Made by a program: the position numbers and the translations under genes. From Salinisphaera hydrothermalis (GTDB lineage: Bacteria; Pseudomonadota; Gammaproteobacteria; Nevskiales; Salinisphaeraceae), in the NCBI RefSeq assembly GCF_040361195.1, contig NZ_APNE01000003.1: a DNA stretch of 64,000 nucleotides, one strand, 5' to 3'. Below, piece after piece: positions 16,754 through 25,347 of this stretch; within the stretch, counting starts at the first letter, position 1, and the number at the start of each line of letters is the position of its first letter. The notes under the pieces were generated by a model. The model did not search any database. It was not told where the DNA came from and saw only the letters and a program-made list of their open reading frames with translations.

Positions 16754-17103
16754 GGGAGAACCCTCCGGTTCTATTGAAGCGTCCGGGGATAGACACTTCG
16801 ACGCATCGACGGGGGCTGTCAATGCGATGGCGGCTTCTGAGCCGGCAGGCCGGAATGGCCCGCTAGATGAAGCTAGCGCCGTGCAAACGGGTGCGCTATC
16901 GGTAGAAATACCAAGGCGTCTCTCGCGACGCCACGCCTTGGAGACGGATTTCTGATGCGGCACAGCGCGGCGAAGTCTTGCATGGCTAGGGCGTGGCTGA
17001 TCCCAGATCCCACGCTGGGCGCCTGATCACGACCGGCTGGAATGCGTGCCAGTCGCCGGCGCCGCGGCTCGATCGCCGACGCGGCGATCGGCCGTGGTCG
17101 TTC
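16754..17103. other. Non-coding stretch between csbD and the polyol SDR
   Basis: About 350 bases contain the csbD promoter region and the 3' flank of the SDR gene. The only structure noted is CGATCGCC/GGCGATCG at 17070-17090, an 8-bp hairpin with a 5-base loop starting 13 bases past the SDR stop; it lacks a T-run and is a weak terminator candidate. No gene was recognised. Confidence 0.5.
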
Positions 17104-17838
17104 TCAGCCGGCCTTGAAGCCGCCGTCCACGTCCAGGCATACGCCGTGCACCATGGCTGCGTCGCTGCTCAGCAAATAGGCGATGGTTGCGGCGACCTCT
17201 TCGCTTTCGACGAAACGGCCCAGCGGGATACGGGCTTTCATGCCAGCGGCCTTGTCGGGATCGGCCCAGGCTTTTTCGGCCATCGGCGTGAGCGTAACCA
17301 CCGGGTTGACGCTGTTGACCCGAATCCCGTGCGGGCCCAGTTCGATCGCCATCACGCGCGTCAGCGCGTCGAGCCCGGCCTTCGACGCGCAATAGGCGGC
17401 ATGGCCGGGGGTGCCGACCGTGCTGGCGATGCTGGAGACGTTCACGATTACGCCGGGCGTGCCTTGTTCGATCCAGCCTCGTGCCAGGCGCTGGGCCAGA
17501 CGTAACGGGGCGACGGTGTTGACCTGCAGGGTCTCGTCGACGCGTGCCAGATCGGTATCGACGAACGGTTCGACGTGCACCAAGCCGGCACAGTTGACCA
17601 GCAGGTCGCAGGGCGGTGCGGCGTCCAGAAAGGCCTCGATCGCGCCGCGATCGGACAGATCCACGGGGCAGGGGGTGCAGCCGGTCGCCGCGGCGAGCGC
17701 GTCGAGCCGCTCGCGGTTACGCGCCAGCGCCCAGACTTCGGCGCCTTCTTCGATCAGGCGCGTGACGGTCGCGCTGCCGATACCCTGGCTGGCGCCGGTG
17801 ACCAGCGCACGACGGCCGGCGAAACGCAAATGGGACAT
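17104..17838 (-). CDS. SDR similar to L-xylulose reductase (DCXR), probable polyol dehydrogenase
   Basis: The 244-residue classical SDR has TGASQGIG at 14-21, NCAG at 82-85 (a variant of NNAG), catalytic Ser135/136, Tyr149 and Lys153. The sequence AGRRALVTGASQGIG, the segment VMAIELGPHGIRVNSVNPVV and RIPLGRF are very like dicarbonyl/L-xylulose reductases. Such enzymes interconvert pentitols or hexitols and ketoses. It lies 39 bases downstream of the MalK-type ATPase gene on the same strand. With the divergent importer it forms a polyol uptake-and-oxidation module. The exact polyol (xylitol, arabinitol, sorbitol or mannitol) is open. Confidence 0.85.
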   Translation of the reverse strand: MSHLRFAGRRALVTGASQGIGSATVTRLIEEGAEVWALARNRERLDALAAATGCTPCPVDLSDRGAIEAFLDAAPPCDLLVNCAGLVHVEPFVDTDLARVDETLQVNTVAPLRLAQRLARGWIEQGTPGVIVNVSSIASTVGTPGHAAYCASKAGLDALTRVMAIELGPHGIRVNSVNPVVTLTPMAEKAWADPDKAAGMKARIPLGRFVESEEVAATIAYLLSSDAAMVHGVCLDVDGGFKAG

Positions 17839-17877
17839 CTTCGCTCCTCGAACAGGACAAGCGCGGAAAGACCGGCA

Positions 17878-19017
17878 TCAGGCGCCGACGACCGGCGTTT
17901 CGGCCTCGCGGTGGGTGTCGTAACGGGTCAGGGCGCGCCCGGAGGCATCGAACAGATGACAGTGCGCGGCCCGCAGCGCAATCTGGACCTGATCGCCGTT
18001 GGCGATCCGGCGATGGCCGGCTTCCTTGACCTGAACTTCGCGGCCATCGGCCAGGCGAGCATGGACGATGATCTCGCCGCCCAGGTGCTCGACCACGGAG
18101 ACCTCGGCCGCCAGATGCACATCGGCCGGGCCGTCGACGCCGTCATCCAGGCCGAAATGTTCCGGCCGGATACCGAGCACGAACGGCCCCTCGGGATCGG
18201 CGTTGCGGCTGTCGGCCGGTACGGTGAGGCTCTGGTCGTCCGGTAGGCCGATCGTGGTGCTCTGGCCGGTGCTTTCGTGCAACGGCACTTCCAGGAAGTT
18301 CATTTTCGGCGAACCGATGAAGCCGGCTACGAACCGGTTGTTCGGCCGTTCGTAGAGGTCGAGCGGGGTGCCGACCTGCTCGACCCGGCCGTCGCGCAGC
18401 ACCACGATGCGATCGGCCATGGTCATGGCTTCGATCTGATCGTGGGTGACATAGACCATGGTGGCGCCCAGGCGCCGATGGAGCTTGATCAGTTCCACCC
18501 GCATCTGTACGCGTAGCGCTGCATCGAGATTGGATAGCGGCTCGTCGAACAGGAAGACCTGCGGGTCCCGCACGATCGCACGTCCGATCGCCACTCGCTG
18601 GCGCTGGCCACCCGACAAGGCGGCCGGCTTGCGGTCGAGAAGCGGCTCGATCTGCAGAATCGCAGCCACTTCGTCGACCGCCTTGGCGATCTCGGCGCGC
18701 GACTTTTTCGACAGACGCAGCCCGAACGCGATGTTCTCGCGCACCGTCATGTGCGGATACAGCGCATAGGACTGGAACACCATCGCTACGCCGCGATGCG
18801 CGGGATGCAGGTGGGTGGCGTCGGTGGTGCCGATACGCACCGTCCCGCGGTCAGGCCGCTCCAGGCCGGCAATCGTACGCATCAAGGTGGTCTTGCCGCA
18901 GCCGGACGGCCCGACGAAGACCATGAACTCGCCGTCCTCGATATCGATATCGACGCTGTGCAGTACCTGCTGCGTACCAAAGACCTTGTCGATTCCTTCG
19001 AGCCGAACCTGTGCCAT
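17878..19017 (-). CDS. MalK/UgpC/SmoK-type ABC importer ATPase
   Basis: The 379-residue protein has an ABC domain with Walker A GPSGCGKTT, Q-loop region MVFQSYALYPHMTVRENI, signature LSGGQRQRVAIGRA, Walker B VFLFDEPLSNLDA and H-loop YVTHDQ. A C-terminal TOBE-type regulatory domain follows (about 240-360), with KMNFLEVPL and VLGIRPEHFGL. The ATG at 19017 is preferred over an upstream in-frame extension because AAGGAG is correctly spaced and AQVRLEGIDKVFG is the usual start. It energises the importer encoded divergently across a 323-base gap. This arrangement matches smo/mtl-type polyol transport loci. Confidence 0.93.
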   Translation of the reverse strand: MAQVRLEGIDKVFGTQQVLHSVDIDIEDGEFMVFVGPSGCGKTTLMRTIAGLERPDRGTVRIGTTDATHLHPAHRGVAMVFQSYALYPHMTVRENIAFGLRLSKKSRAEIAKAVDEVAAILQIEPLLDRKPAALSGGQRQRVAIGRAIVRDPQVFLFDEPLSNLDAALRVQMRVELIKLHRRLGATMVYVTHDQIEAMTMADRIVVLRDGRVEQVGTPLDLYERPNNRFVAGFIGSPKMNFLEVPLHESTGQSTTIGLPDDQSLTVPADSRNADPEGPFVLGIRPEHFGLDDGVDGPADVHLAAEVSVVEHLGGEIIVHARLADGREVQVKEAGHRRIANGDQVQIALRAAHCHLFDASGRALTRYDTHREAETPVVGA

Positions 19018-19166
19018 AGCGGACTCCTTCGCGAAAACCCGAACGCCCGGCAGGAACGGGCGCCCATCGATGCCTTGGCGGCGTTGAGGATCCGCCATTG
19101 ACGCAGCGCGAACCCTATAAGCCGAAAGACGCATTGTTTGTCTCGTCGTACAACTCGTAGCTTATG

Positions 19167-19182
19167 GTTTCACATGTGTAAC
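19167..19182. promoter_or_regulatory. Candidate operator between divergent polyol-transport genes
   Basis: GTTTCACATGTGTAAC is palindromic at 14 of 16 positions. It lies midway in the 323-base gap between the ATPase gene (leftward) and the binding-protein gene (rightward), where one site could control both arms. The SorC-family regulator encoded at the end of the rightward arm is the natural candidate ligand. No other strong signal was seen in this gap. Confidence 0.55.
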
Positions 19183-19340
19183 GACGGCTCTGCAATTGTT
19201 TCGCCGTCGGCCGTGTGGAGCAACCTGTCCTTACGTCGTAGACCGGCGCAAGGGCGGCAACATACAAAGCGGATCGATGGGTGCCGGCGGCCGGATTCGT
19301 TCGGTGGTGGCGCGGCCCCGGGTATCCAGGCGAGGGAGTT

Positions 19341-20714
19341 ATGAGAAAAAATCATCGGCGATTGGCCATAGCCGGCACGGCGCTGCTGGGACTGATGTTC
19401 AGCGGCAGCTCGTTGGCCTGGAACCTCAAGGAAGCCGCGCAGCCCTACAAGGGCGTCACTATTAACGTGGTCGGTCTCGAACGGCCCAGCTACAAGGCGG
19501 CCCAGGCTCTAACCCCGGAGTTCGAGAAAGAAACCGGAATCCATGTCAACTGGACCACTTTCCCCTACGAGAGCACGCTCAAGGCCGAGACGCTGAACTT
19601 CGTCTCGCAGAGCGGACAGTACGATGTCGTACTCAGCGACGTCGTCTGGCCGGTAACCTTCGTCGATGCGGGCTGGGTCGTGCCGATGAAGCACTTCACG
19701 GACAACCCGAAGCTGGCCGATCCGGCGCTCGACCTGAAGGATTTCTTCCCCGTTTGGCTGGCCAGTTTTACGGTCAACGACAAGCTCTACGGTCTGCCTT
19801 TCGATAGCTATGCCGGGCTGCTGTTCTATAACAAGAAGATGCTGGCCGATGCCGGCTTCGACGGCCCGCCCAAGACCTGGGACGAGCTGTATAACTACGA
19901 CAAGAAGCTGACCAACAAGGACAAAGGCGTCTACGGCTATGTCCTGCAGTCGGCTCATAACGAGACCCAGACCGCGGATGCCTTCGCACGCTTCCTGTGG
20001 CCGTGGGGCGGTCGGTTCCTGGATATCGGCCAGAAGAAGGTGATGGTGGATTCGCCGGACTCGGTCGCCGGCATCCAGTTCCGGCGCAAGCTGGTCAAAC
20101 TGATGCCGTCGGGCATCGTCTCGGATGACCATCCGCAGGTCATCCAGATGCTGATCCAGAAGAAAGCGGCGATGGTCACCGAGTGGTCGTCGTTCTATAC
20201 CACCCTGAAGCAGTCGCCGATCGGTGACGATATCGGTGTGGCGGTCGAGCCGAAAGGTCCGAAGAAGGCCGCGTCGGCGTTTGGCGGCTTTGCTTACATG
20301 GTGAGTGCCCAGATACCGGAGAAAAAGCAGAACGCCTCCTATCTGTTCATCCAGTGGCTGACCTCCAAGGAAATGGCCAAACCGCTGATCGAGAAAGGTG
20401 CGGTCGTGGCCCGTCGCAGCGCCGATACCGATCCGTCGATCCAGGCGGACAATCCTTACCTCAAGCCAATGGTCGCGACCTGGGAGCATTCGACGGTGCC
20501 GGATTGGCGTCCGCAGCTGCAGTGCTATCCGCAGTTCTCCAACATCGTCTCGGACTGGGGTTCACGCATCGAGCAGAAACGCCTGCCGGTCAAGTCGAGC
20601 CTGCACGACATGGCCGATGCGTTGCAGAAGTACATGGACAGTTCGGATTGCTGGGCTCATGCCAATCAGCCCGAGAAGTACATCTCCAAGTATGAGTCCA
20701 AGTCGGCGCAGTAA
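19341..20714 (+). CDS. Extracellular solute-binding protein family 1, polyol/sugar ABC importer
   Basis: The 457-residue protein starts with a signal peptide (MRKNHRR, hydrophobic stretch, likely cleavage after SSLA). The mature domain is a type II periplasmic binding protein: VGLERPSYKAAQALTPEFEKETG, YDVVLSDVVWPVTFVDAGWVVPM, LPFDSYAGLLFYNKKMLADAG, KTWDELYNYDKKL, and FGGFAYMVSAQIPEKKQ. These features suit SmoE-like sorbitol/mannitol binding proteins. GAGGGAG precedes the ATG at 19341; the open frame extends upstream but reads non-conserved sequence. It heads the binding protein-permease-permease-regulator unit. Confidence 0.9.
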   Translation: MRKNHRRLAIAGTALLGLMFSGSSLAWNLKEAAQPYKGVTINVVGLERPSYKAAQALTPEFEKETGIHVNWTTFPYESTLKAETLNFVSQSGQYDVVLSDVVWPVTFVDAGWVVPMKHFTDNPKLADPALDLKDFFPVWLASFTVNDKLYGLPFDSYAGLLFYNKKMLADAGFDGPPKTWDELYNYDKKLTNKDKGVYGYVLQSAHNETQTADAFARFLWPWGGRFLDIGQKKVMVDSPDSVAGIQFRRKLVKLMPSGIVSDDHPQVIQMLIQKKAAMVTEWSSFYTTLKQSPIGDDIGVAVEPKGPKKAASAFGGFAYMVSAQIPEKKQNASYLFIQWLTSKEMAKPLIEKGAVVARRSADTDPSIQADNPYLKPMVATWEHSTVPDWRPQLQCYPQFSNIVSDWGSRIEQKRLPVKSSLHDMADALQKYMDSSDCWAHANQPEKYISKYESKSAQ

Positions 20715-20744
20715 GCGCGCTGCTGGGCACAAGTCCTGTCGGCA

Positions 20745-20770
20745 GGTCCGGGCGTTTTCTTGCCCGGATC
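20745..20770 (+). other. Intercistronic stem-loop after the second binding-protein gene
   Basis: GGTCCGGGC at 20745-20753 pairs with GCCCGGATC at 20762-20770 (one G-T pair) around an 8-base loop containing TTTT. It lies about 30 bases after the binding-protein stop and before the permease. The position mirrors the hairpin at 5095 in the other importer operon and suggests differential expression of the binding protein. Confidence 0.6.
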
Positions 20771-20807
20771 TGTCGACTGCTGGTTTTCTTTCGGCCGGGT
20801 CTTCAAC

Positions 20808-21716
20808 GTGAGCCAGACACCCATCAAACCCGAATACAAGCAGCCGTGGCGTGAACGTCTGGCGCCGTGGTTTTTCGTTTCGCCATCGCTCGTTTTGTTG
20901 CTGGCGATCGGGTTGTTTCCGGTCATCTACACCGGTTACTACTCGACCTTCAACTGGACGATGGGTTTCGGTACGCCGAGCTTTGCCGGTTTCGGCAACT
21001 ACGTACAGGCGCTGACCTCGTCGGATTTCGGCTGGTCGGTGTTGCGGACCCTCATCCTGCTGGCGATCACGCTGCCGATTGAGCTCGTGCTCGGGCTGGT
21101 CATCGCCTTCGCTCTGGATTCGGCCCACAACGTCTGGCTGCGGCGGGCCCTGCAGGTCTGTCTGGTGATCCCGATCGCGATCACGCCGGCGGTGATCGGC
21201 CTGTTGGCCCAACTCATGTTCAATCAGCAGTTCGGCATCATCAATTACCTGATCGGGCTGATCGGGATCGCGCCGGTGGATTGGCTGGGCGGTTCCGTGA
21301 GCGCCTTCGCCACCGTCGTGGCCGTCCATATCTGGGAGTGGACGCCGTTCGTGGCGCTGGTGCTCTCGGCCAGTCTGTCGACCGTGCCCACCGATATCGA
21401 AGAAGCGGTCATGCTGGAGACCGATCGCTGGTGGCCGCGCTTCAAGAGCGTGATCCTGCCTTACATGTGGCCCGGCATCACGGCAGCGCTCGTGTTCCAG
21501 ACGGCGTTCACGATCAAGTCTTTCGGCATGATCTATTCGATCGCCCAGGGCGGACCCGGTACTTCGACCATGTTTGCGATGCTCCAGATCGAACGCACCG
21601 CGTTCCGTGGCTTCAACATCGGTCTGGCCTCCGCCGAGTCGATTCTCATGCTGATCATGTCGATCGTGCTCGCCCGGATCTATATCCGGCTGTTCTATAC
21701 CGACAAAGACGACTGA
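20808..21716 (+). CDS. ABC importer permease, MalF/SmoF type
   Basis: The protein has about 302 residues and six membrane segments, beginning with APWFFVSPSLVLLLAIGLFPVIY. The cytoplasmic EAA loop reads DIEEAVMLETDRWWPRFKSVILPYMWPG, diagnostic of MalF-like permeases. No good ATG exists; GTG at 20808 leaves a 20-residue cytoplasmic N-terminus, usual for the family. A TTG at 20760 would add 16 residues but overlaps the intercistronic hairpin. The gene is 20 bases before the partner permease. The family call is certain, the start uncertain. Confidence 0.88.
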   Translation: MSQTPIKPEYKQPWRERLAPWFFVSPSLVLLLAIGLFPVIYTGYYSTFNWTMGFGTPSFAGFGNYVQALTSSDFGWSVLRTLILLAITLPIELVLGLVIAFALDSAHNVWLRRALQVCLVIPIAITPAVIGLLAQLMFNQQFGIINYLIGLIGIAPVDWLGGSVSAFATVVAVHIWEWTPFVALVLSASLSTVPTDIEEAVMLETDRWWPRFKSVILPYMWPGITAALVFQTAFTIKSFGMIYSIAQGGPGTSTMFAMLQIERTAFRGFNIGLASAESILMLIMSIVLARIYIRLFYTDKDD

Positions 21717-21736
21717 CGAGAAGGGGGAGAACTGCC

Positions 21737-22561
21737 ATGACTCGAGACCTTGTCGCCCGTATCGGGCACGCCGTGCTGATCCTGATCGTGTTGGTCGTGA
21801 TTCTGTTCCCGCTGTACTGGATGGTCGCGGCTTCGTTCAAGAGCGCGGACCAGCTCTTCCGGGTGCCGCCGCCCTGGCTGTGGTCGCCCACGGTGGCTGG
21901 CTATGTCGACGCGCTGGCCAACTCCGGCATTCTCCGGGCGCTGGGTAATTCGGCGCTGGTGGTCGGCTGTGCCGTGCTGCTCGGCCTGATGGTCGGGGCG
22001 CCGGCGGCCTACGGGATTGCCCGTTACCAGTTCCGCGGACGCAAGGAAGTGTGGTTCTGGTACGTCACCAACTGGATGCTCGTGCCGGTGGTGATTCTGC
22101 TGCCGTTCTACATGACGGCGGTCAAGCTGCATCTGATCAACAACCCGATCGTGCTGATTCTGGTGTATCAGGTTTTCGTTGTCCCGTTGATCATCTGGCT
22201 GCTGGTCGATCAATTCCGCTCGGTGCCGGTCGCGCTCGAAGAAGCGGCCCAGCTGGACGGACTCAACCGGTTCACCATCTTCCTGCGGATTGCGTTGCCG
22301 CTGGTCAAACCCGGCATCGCCGTCGCCGCTATTCTGTCCGGTATCTTCGCCTGGAACGATCTGCTCTATGCCTTCGTGCTGACGCCCAGCGACAGCGCCC
22401 GTACCGCGCCCACCATCGCCATGGCCTATCTGGGCGGATACTCGGTACCCTGGACCAAGGTCATGGCCAGCTCCACCATGATCTGTGCGCCGGTGATCAT
22501 CGGCGGCATCATCGTCCACAAGTACATCGCGCGCGGGCTGACGCTGGGTGCGGTGAAATAA
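21737..22561 (+). CDS. ABC importer permease, MalG/SmoG type
   Basis: The 274-residue integral membrane protein begins with a hydrophobic segment after MTRDLVARIGH and has the MalG-like ILFPLYWMVAASFKSADQL motif. The EAA loop is ALEEAAQLDGLNRFTIFLRIALPLVKPG. AAGGGGGAGA precedes the ATG at 21737; the frame is open far upstream but only across the previous permease. It completes the heterodimeric pore together with the preceding gene, served by the MalK-type ATPase encoded across the divergent promoter. Confidence 0.92.
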   Translation: MTRDLVARIGHAVLILIVLVVILFPLYWMVAASFKSADQLFRVPPPWLWSPTVAGYVDALANSGILRALGNSALVVGCAVLLGLMVGAPAAYGIARYQFRGRKEVWFWYVTNWMLVPVVILLPFYMTAVKLHLINNPIVLILVYQVFVVPLIIWLLVDQFRSVPVALEEAAQLDGLNRFTIFLRIALPLVKPGIAVAAILSGIFAWNDLLYAFVLTPSDSARTAPTIAMAYLGGYSVPWTKVMASSTMICAPVIIGGIIVHKYIARGLTLGAVK

Positions 22562-22583
22562 GCAGCGCGCATCGAGCCCGAAT

Positions 22584-23555
22584 ATGCCCGAAAACAGGAT
22601 CGGCGCCGAACACGATTCGGCGCTCGATGTCGACGAACAACTCCTTACGCGGGTGGCCTGGTATTACTACGTGGGTCACCTGACTCAGCAACAGATCGCC
22701 GACCGGCTGAATACCCATCGCGGGCGCATCAACCGGCTGCTGGCGGCCGGCCGGGAAACCGGCATCGTACGGATCCGGATCGACAGCCCGCTGGCCGACT
22801 GCGTCGCTCTGGAAGCCGGGCTCGTGGCCCGCTATGGGCTGCGCCAGGCGGTGGTCGTGCCGGCCCCGGACAACGCCGACAAGCATCGTGTCGCGCTTGG
22901 CCTGGGGGCCGGGCGCTATCTCACCGCGGCCCTGCGCGACGGCCAGACCGTGGGCATCGGATGGGGGCAAACGCTCGAGCACACGCTGCGGGCGCTCGAG
23001 GCCCGGACCTATCGCGCGATGTCGGTGGTCTCGTTACAGGGCGGGCTGTCGCGCTGCCCGATCCTCAATACCTTCGAAATCGTGTTCGATTTCGCCAATC
23101 GGTTGTCGGCGGATTGCTACTACTTCGCGGCACCGATTTATGCCGAAAACGAAGCCGCGCGCGACCTGCTGCTGGCCCAGAGCGCAATCCGCGAAACCTA
23201 CGACAGGGCGCGCCGGGCCGATATCGCCGTGCTCACCGCCGGTAACATGGTCGATTCTCTGGTCGTCAATCATGGCTTGCATGACCCGCAGGATGTGACT
23301 GATCTGCGTGCGGCCGGGGCGGTCGGCGATCTGCTGGGGCACTTCATCGATGCCCACGGTGCACGCGTGGCGCACCCGGTCAACGACCGGACGACCGCGG
23401 TCGGCCTCGAAGACCTGCGCGCGCTCGATCATGTCGTGCTTATTTCCGGTGGCCGCGGTAAGTTCGAAGTCACCCGGGCCGCCCTGCGCGGCGGCTACGC
23501 GAATGTATTGATTACCGACGAACACAACGCCCGCCAGATCCTGGACGCGCCATAG
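22584..23555 (+). CDS. SorC-family transcriptional regulator
   Basis: The 323-residue protein has an N-terminal helix-turn-helix, VAWYYYVGHLTQQQIADRLNTHRGRINRLL (about 25-54), typical of the SorC/DeoR-like group that includes SmoC and EryD. A C-terminal sugar-binding domain follows, with VGIGWGQTLEHTLRAL, VSLQGGLSR, ADCYYFAAPIYAEN and VLISGGRGKFEVTRAALRGGYANVLITDE. It is the last gene of the polyol operon, 22 bases after the permease. It probably senses the phosphorylated or free polyol and binds the palindrome at 19167. A strong hairpin follows its stop. Confidence 0.9.
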   Translation: MPENRIGAEHDSALDVDEQLLTRVAWYYYVGHLTQQQIADRLNTHRGRINRLLAAGRETGIVRIRIDSPLADCVALEAGLVARYGLRQAVVVPAPDNADKHRVALGLGAGRYLTAALRDGQTVGIGWGQTLEHTLRALEARTYRAMSVVSLQGGLSRCPILNTFEIVFDFANRLSADCYYFAAPIYAENEAARDLLLAQSAIRETYDRARRADIAVLTAGNMVDSLVVNHGLHDPQDVTDLRAAGAVGDLLGHFIDAHGARVAHPVNDRTTAVGLEDLRALDHVVLISGGRGKFEVTRAALRGGYANVLITDEHNARQILDAP

Positions 23556-23564
23556 GCGCTCCAA

Positions 23565-23589
23565 GCTTTTTGGGCTTGTTTCAAAAAGC
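23565..23589 (+). terminator. Hairpin terminator candidate after the SorC regulator
   Basis: GCTTTTTG and CAAAAAGC form a perfect 8-bp stem with a 9-base loop starting 10 bases after the stop codon. The T-run lies in the ascending arm, so the structure is not a textbook rho-independent terminator, but its position suits the end of the polyol operon. Confidence 0.5.
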
Positions 23590-24077
23590 CTGGCCCGCCG
23601 GCAAATGAACGCGAATGGCGAACCCGTATTTTGGCTCGGCTGACACGGGGCGCCATTGTTTAGTTCCGTGCAGAAAACGATCCATAGATTTCGCAGGTAC
23701 AGTTCTGCTTTCGTGGCGTAGCGGATGTGAGGCGCTCACTGGCGACGGCGCGAGATAAAGTTTGCAACTTGCACGATTCGTCGGGCAACGGATGAGCAAC
23801 GCCCGTTCGTGCCCCCGAGCGAACTTGCCCTCCAACGATTAACCGCCCTCTGCGTGATCCGTGAAATCTGCGGATCAATGCCTCAAACAACGTAGCGACC
23901 GGCACACGCCGCACGAGGCCCCAAAGAGCCGCGAACCCCGTCCGTCGTGCATGCGCTTATGCGTTCATTAGCGGATTGAAAACGTGGCATGCCAGCGAAC
24001 CTGCTTCGCGGAGCTTCGGATGGACGCCGCCGCTCGGGGCGCGACGGCGTCTTGGGTCGGGCTGATTAACGCAGCGG
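23590..24077. other. Unassigned 490-base stretch
   Basis: No recognisable gene was found between the polyol regulator and the Rieske gene. The stretch is visibly less GC-rich in places and has only short open frames; the longest reverse ones (23581-23835 and 23660-23914, 84 codons each) overlap in different frames and match nothing I recognise. It could be a decayed gene or mobile-element remnant. Confidence 0.4.
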
Positions 24078-25193
24078 CTATTCCATGCCCGGGATGGGCC
24101 GGCCCTGGGTCACCAGCAGATGCCGCAGTTTCTGGATGATCGGGAAGATTTCGTTGTTCCGATCCTCGCCCTGGGCATCGAACGCACGCTGTTCGGCTTC
24201 GACGATGTCCTCGTCCTGGCCGAAGATGCCGTTGGTAAAAGCGATGATGAACGGCCACAGCAGATGAATCGCACCCGGGACGCCCGGTTTGCGCACCATC
24301 ATCAACCCGAAGGTGTGGTTCTTGCGTTGTTCGGCATCGATCGGGACGTAGGAGTTCCACAGATCGAGTGCCGGTTCGCTCGAGCCTGCCGTCCAGAACT
24401 GCAGCGTCTGGTATGGATAGCCCGTGCGGATGGTCATGATGTCCTTGTCTTCGCGCGCCTCGGACTTGGCGTTCGGGGCTTTCGAGCGACGCCCCAGCAT
24501 GAACTTCTCGCCGATCGGCTGTTTGCCGCGGGCCCGATGGAAGGTGTAGTCGACTTCGACCCAGCCATCGCCTTCGCGGATGTCGAGTGCCGTGGGGTTA
24601 ATGCTGCCCATCAGGCTGCGATGCAGGAACTGATGGTTCATATCCATCAGGTTCTCGTGCATGAAGCTGTAGTGGCAATCGATGCGCCGGTCCAGATAGC
24701 GGGTCTTGTAGGCCGGATCGCCCCAGGTCGGGATGTGCGGGAAGCGCTCGATACCGGCGGCGTTCACGTCGCCCGGGTACACGAAGACCAGACCGTAGGC
24801 TTCCACGCAGGGATAGCTCTTCACGCCGTTGGGCAGCGACTTGTCCTTATCGAGATACGGTACGTTGATGCAGGCGCCCGCGGTGTTGTACGCCCAGCAG
24901 TGGTAGCCGCAGAGCAGGCGCTCGCCGCGGACCTCGCCCAACGACAACGGCACCTGGCGATGCGCGCAGCGATCTTCCAGCGCAAAGATATGGCCGGTTT
25001 CCGTGCGCGCGAGCACGATCGGCTCGCCGGCAAAGCTCACGCCCTTCTTGCCGCCGCGCGGTATGTCGCGCGATCGAGCCAGCGGATACCAGTAGTCGGG
25101 ATCGATGGCGGTCTTTCGGATATCGCGCGGTAGTGGCGCGGCAATGCCGCGATCGGCACGACGATCCACGGGGGCGGGAGAAACCGATGACAT
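24078..25193 (-). CDS. Rieske non-heme iron oxygenase, aromatic-ring-hydroxylase alpha type
   Basis: The 371-residue cytoplasmic oxygenase has the Rieske [2Fe-2S] ligands Cys76, His78, Cys95 and His98 (CAH...CGYHC). The mononuclear iron site is NLMDMNHQFLH, with Asn181, Asp184, His187 and His191. The layout resembles vanillate O-demethylase and pheophorbide-oxygenase-like proteins. Such enzymes need a reductase, but no ferredoxin or flavin reductase gene is visible in the window, so it is an orphan component. GGAGG lies eight bases before the ATG. Flanks are a 490-base unassigned stretch and lnt; neither indicates a substrate. Confidence 0.88.
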   Translation of the reverse strand: MSSVSPAPVDRRADRGIAAPLPRDIRKTAIDPDYWYPLARSRDIPRGGKKGVSFAGEPIVLARTETGHIFALEDRCAHRQVPLSLGEVRGERLLCGYHCWAYNTAGACINVPYLDKDKSLPNGVKSYPCVEAYGLVFVYPGDVNAAGIERFPHIPTWGDPAYKTRYLDRRIDCHYSFMHENLMDMNHQFLHRSLMGSINPTALDIREGDGWVEVDYTFHRARGKQPIGEKFMLGRRSKAPNAKSEAREDKDIMTIRTGYPYQTLQFWTAGSSEPALDLWNSYVPIDAEQRKNHTFGLMMVRKPGVPGAIHLLWPFIIAFTNGIFGQDEDIVEAEQRAFDAQGEDRNNEIFPIIQKLRHLLVTQGRPIPGME

Positions 25194-25347
25194 GTCAGGG
25201 ACCTCCGAACGGTCGGCAAATACAACTCGACTCGTTTTAGCAGGATTTGCCGGCCAGCTACAGTCCGGGAGTCAACGGAGAGGCCGCGAGTTTCAAGTGG
25301 GGCCGTTAAAGCAAGGCCGATGAGCCGGCGACCGGCCGCCGACTCGA

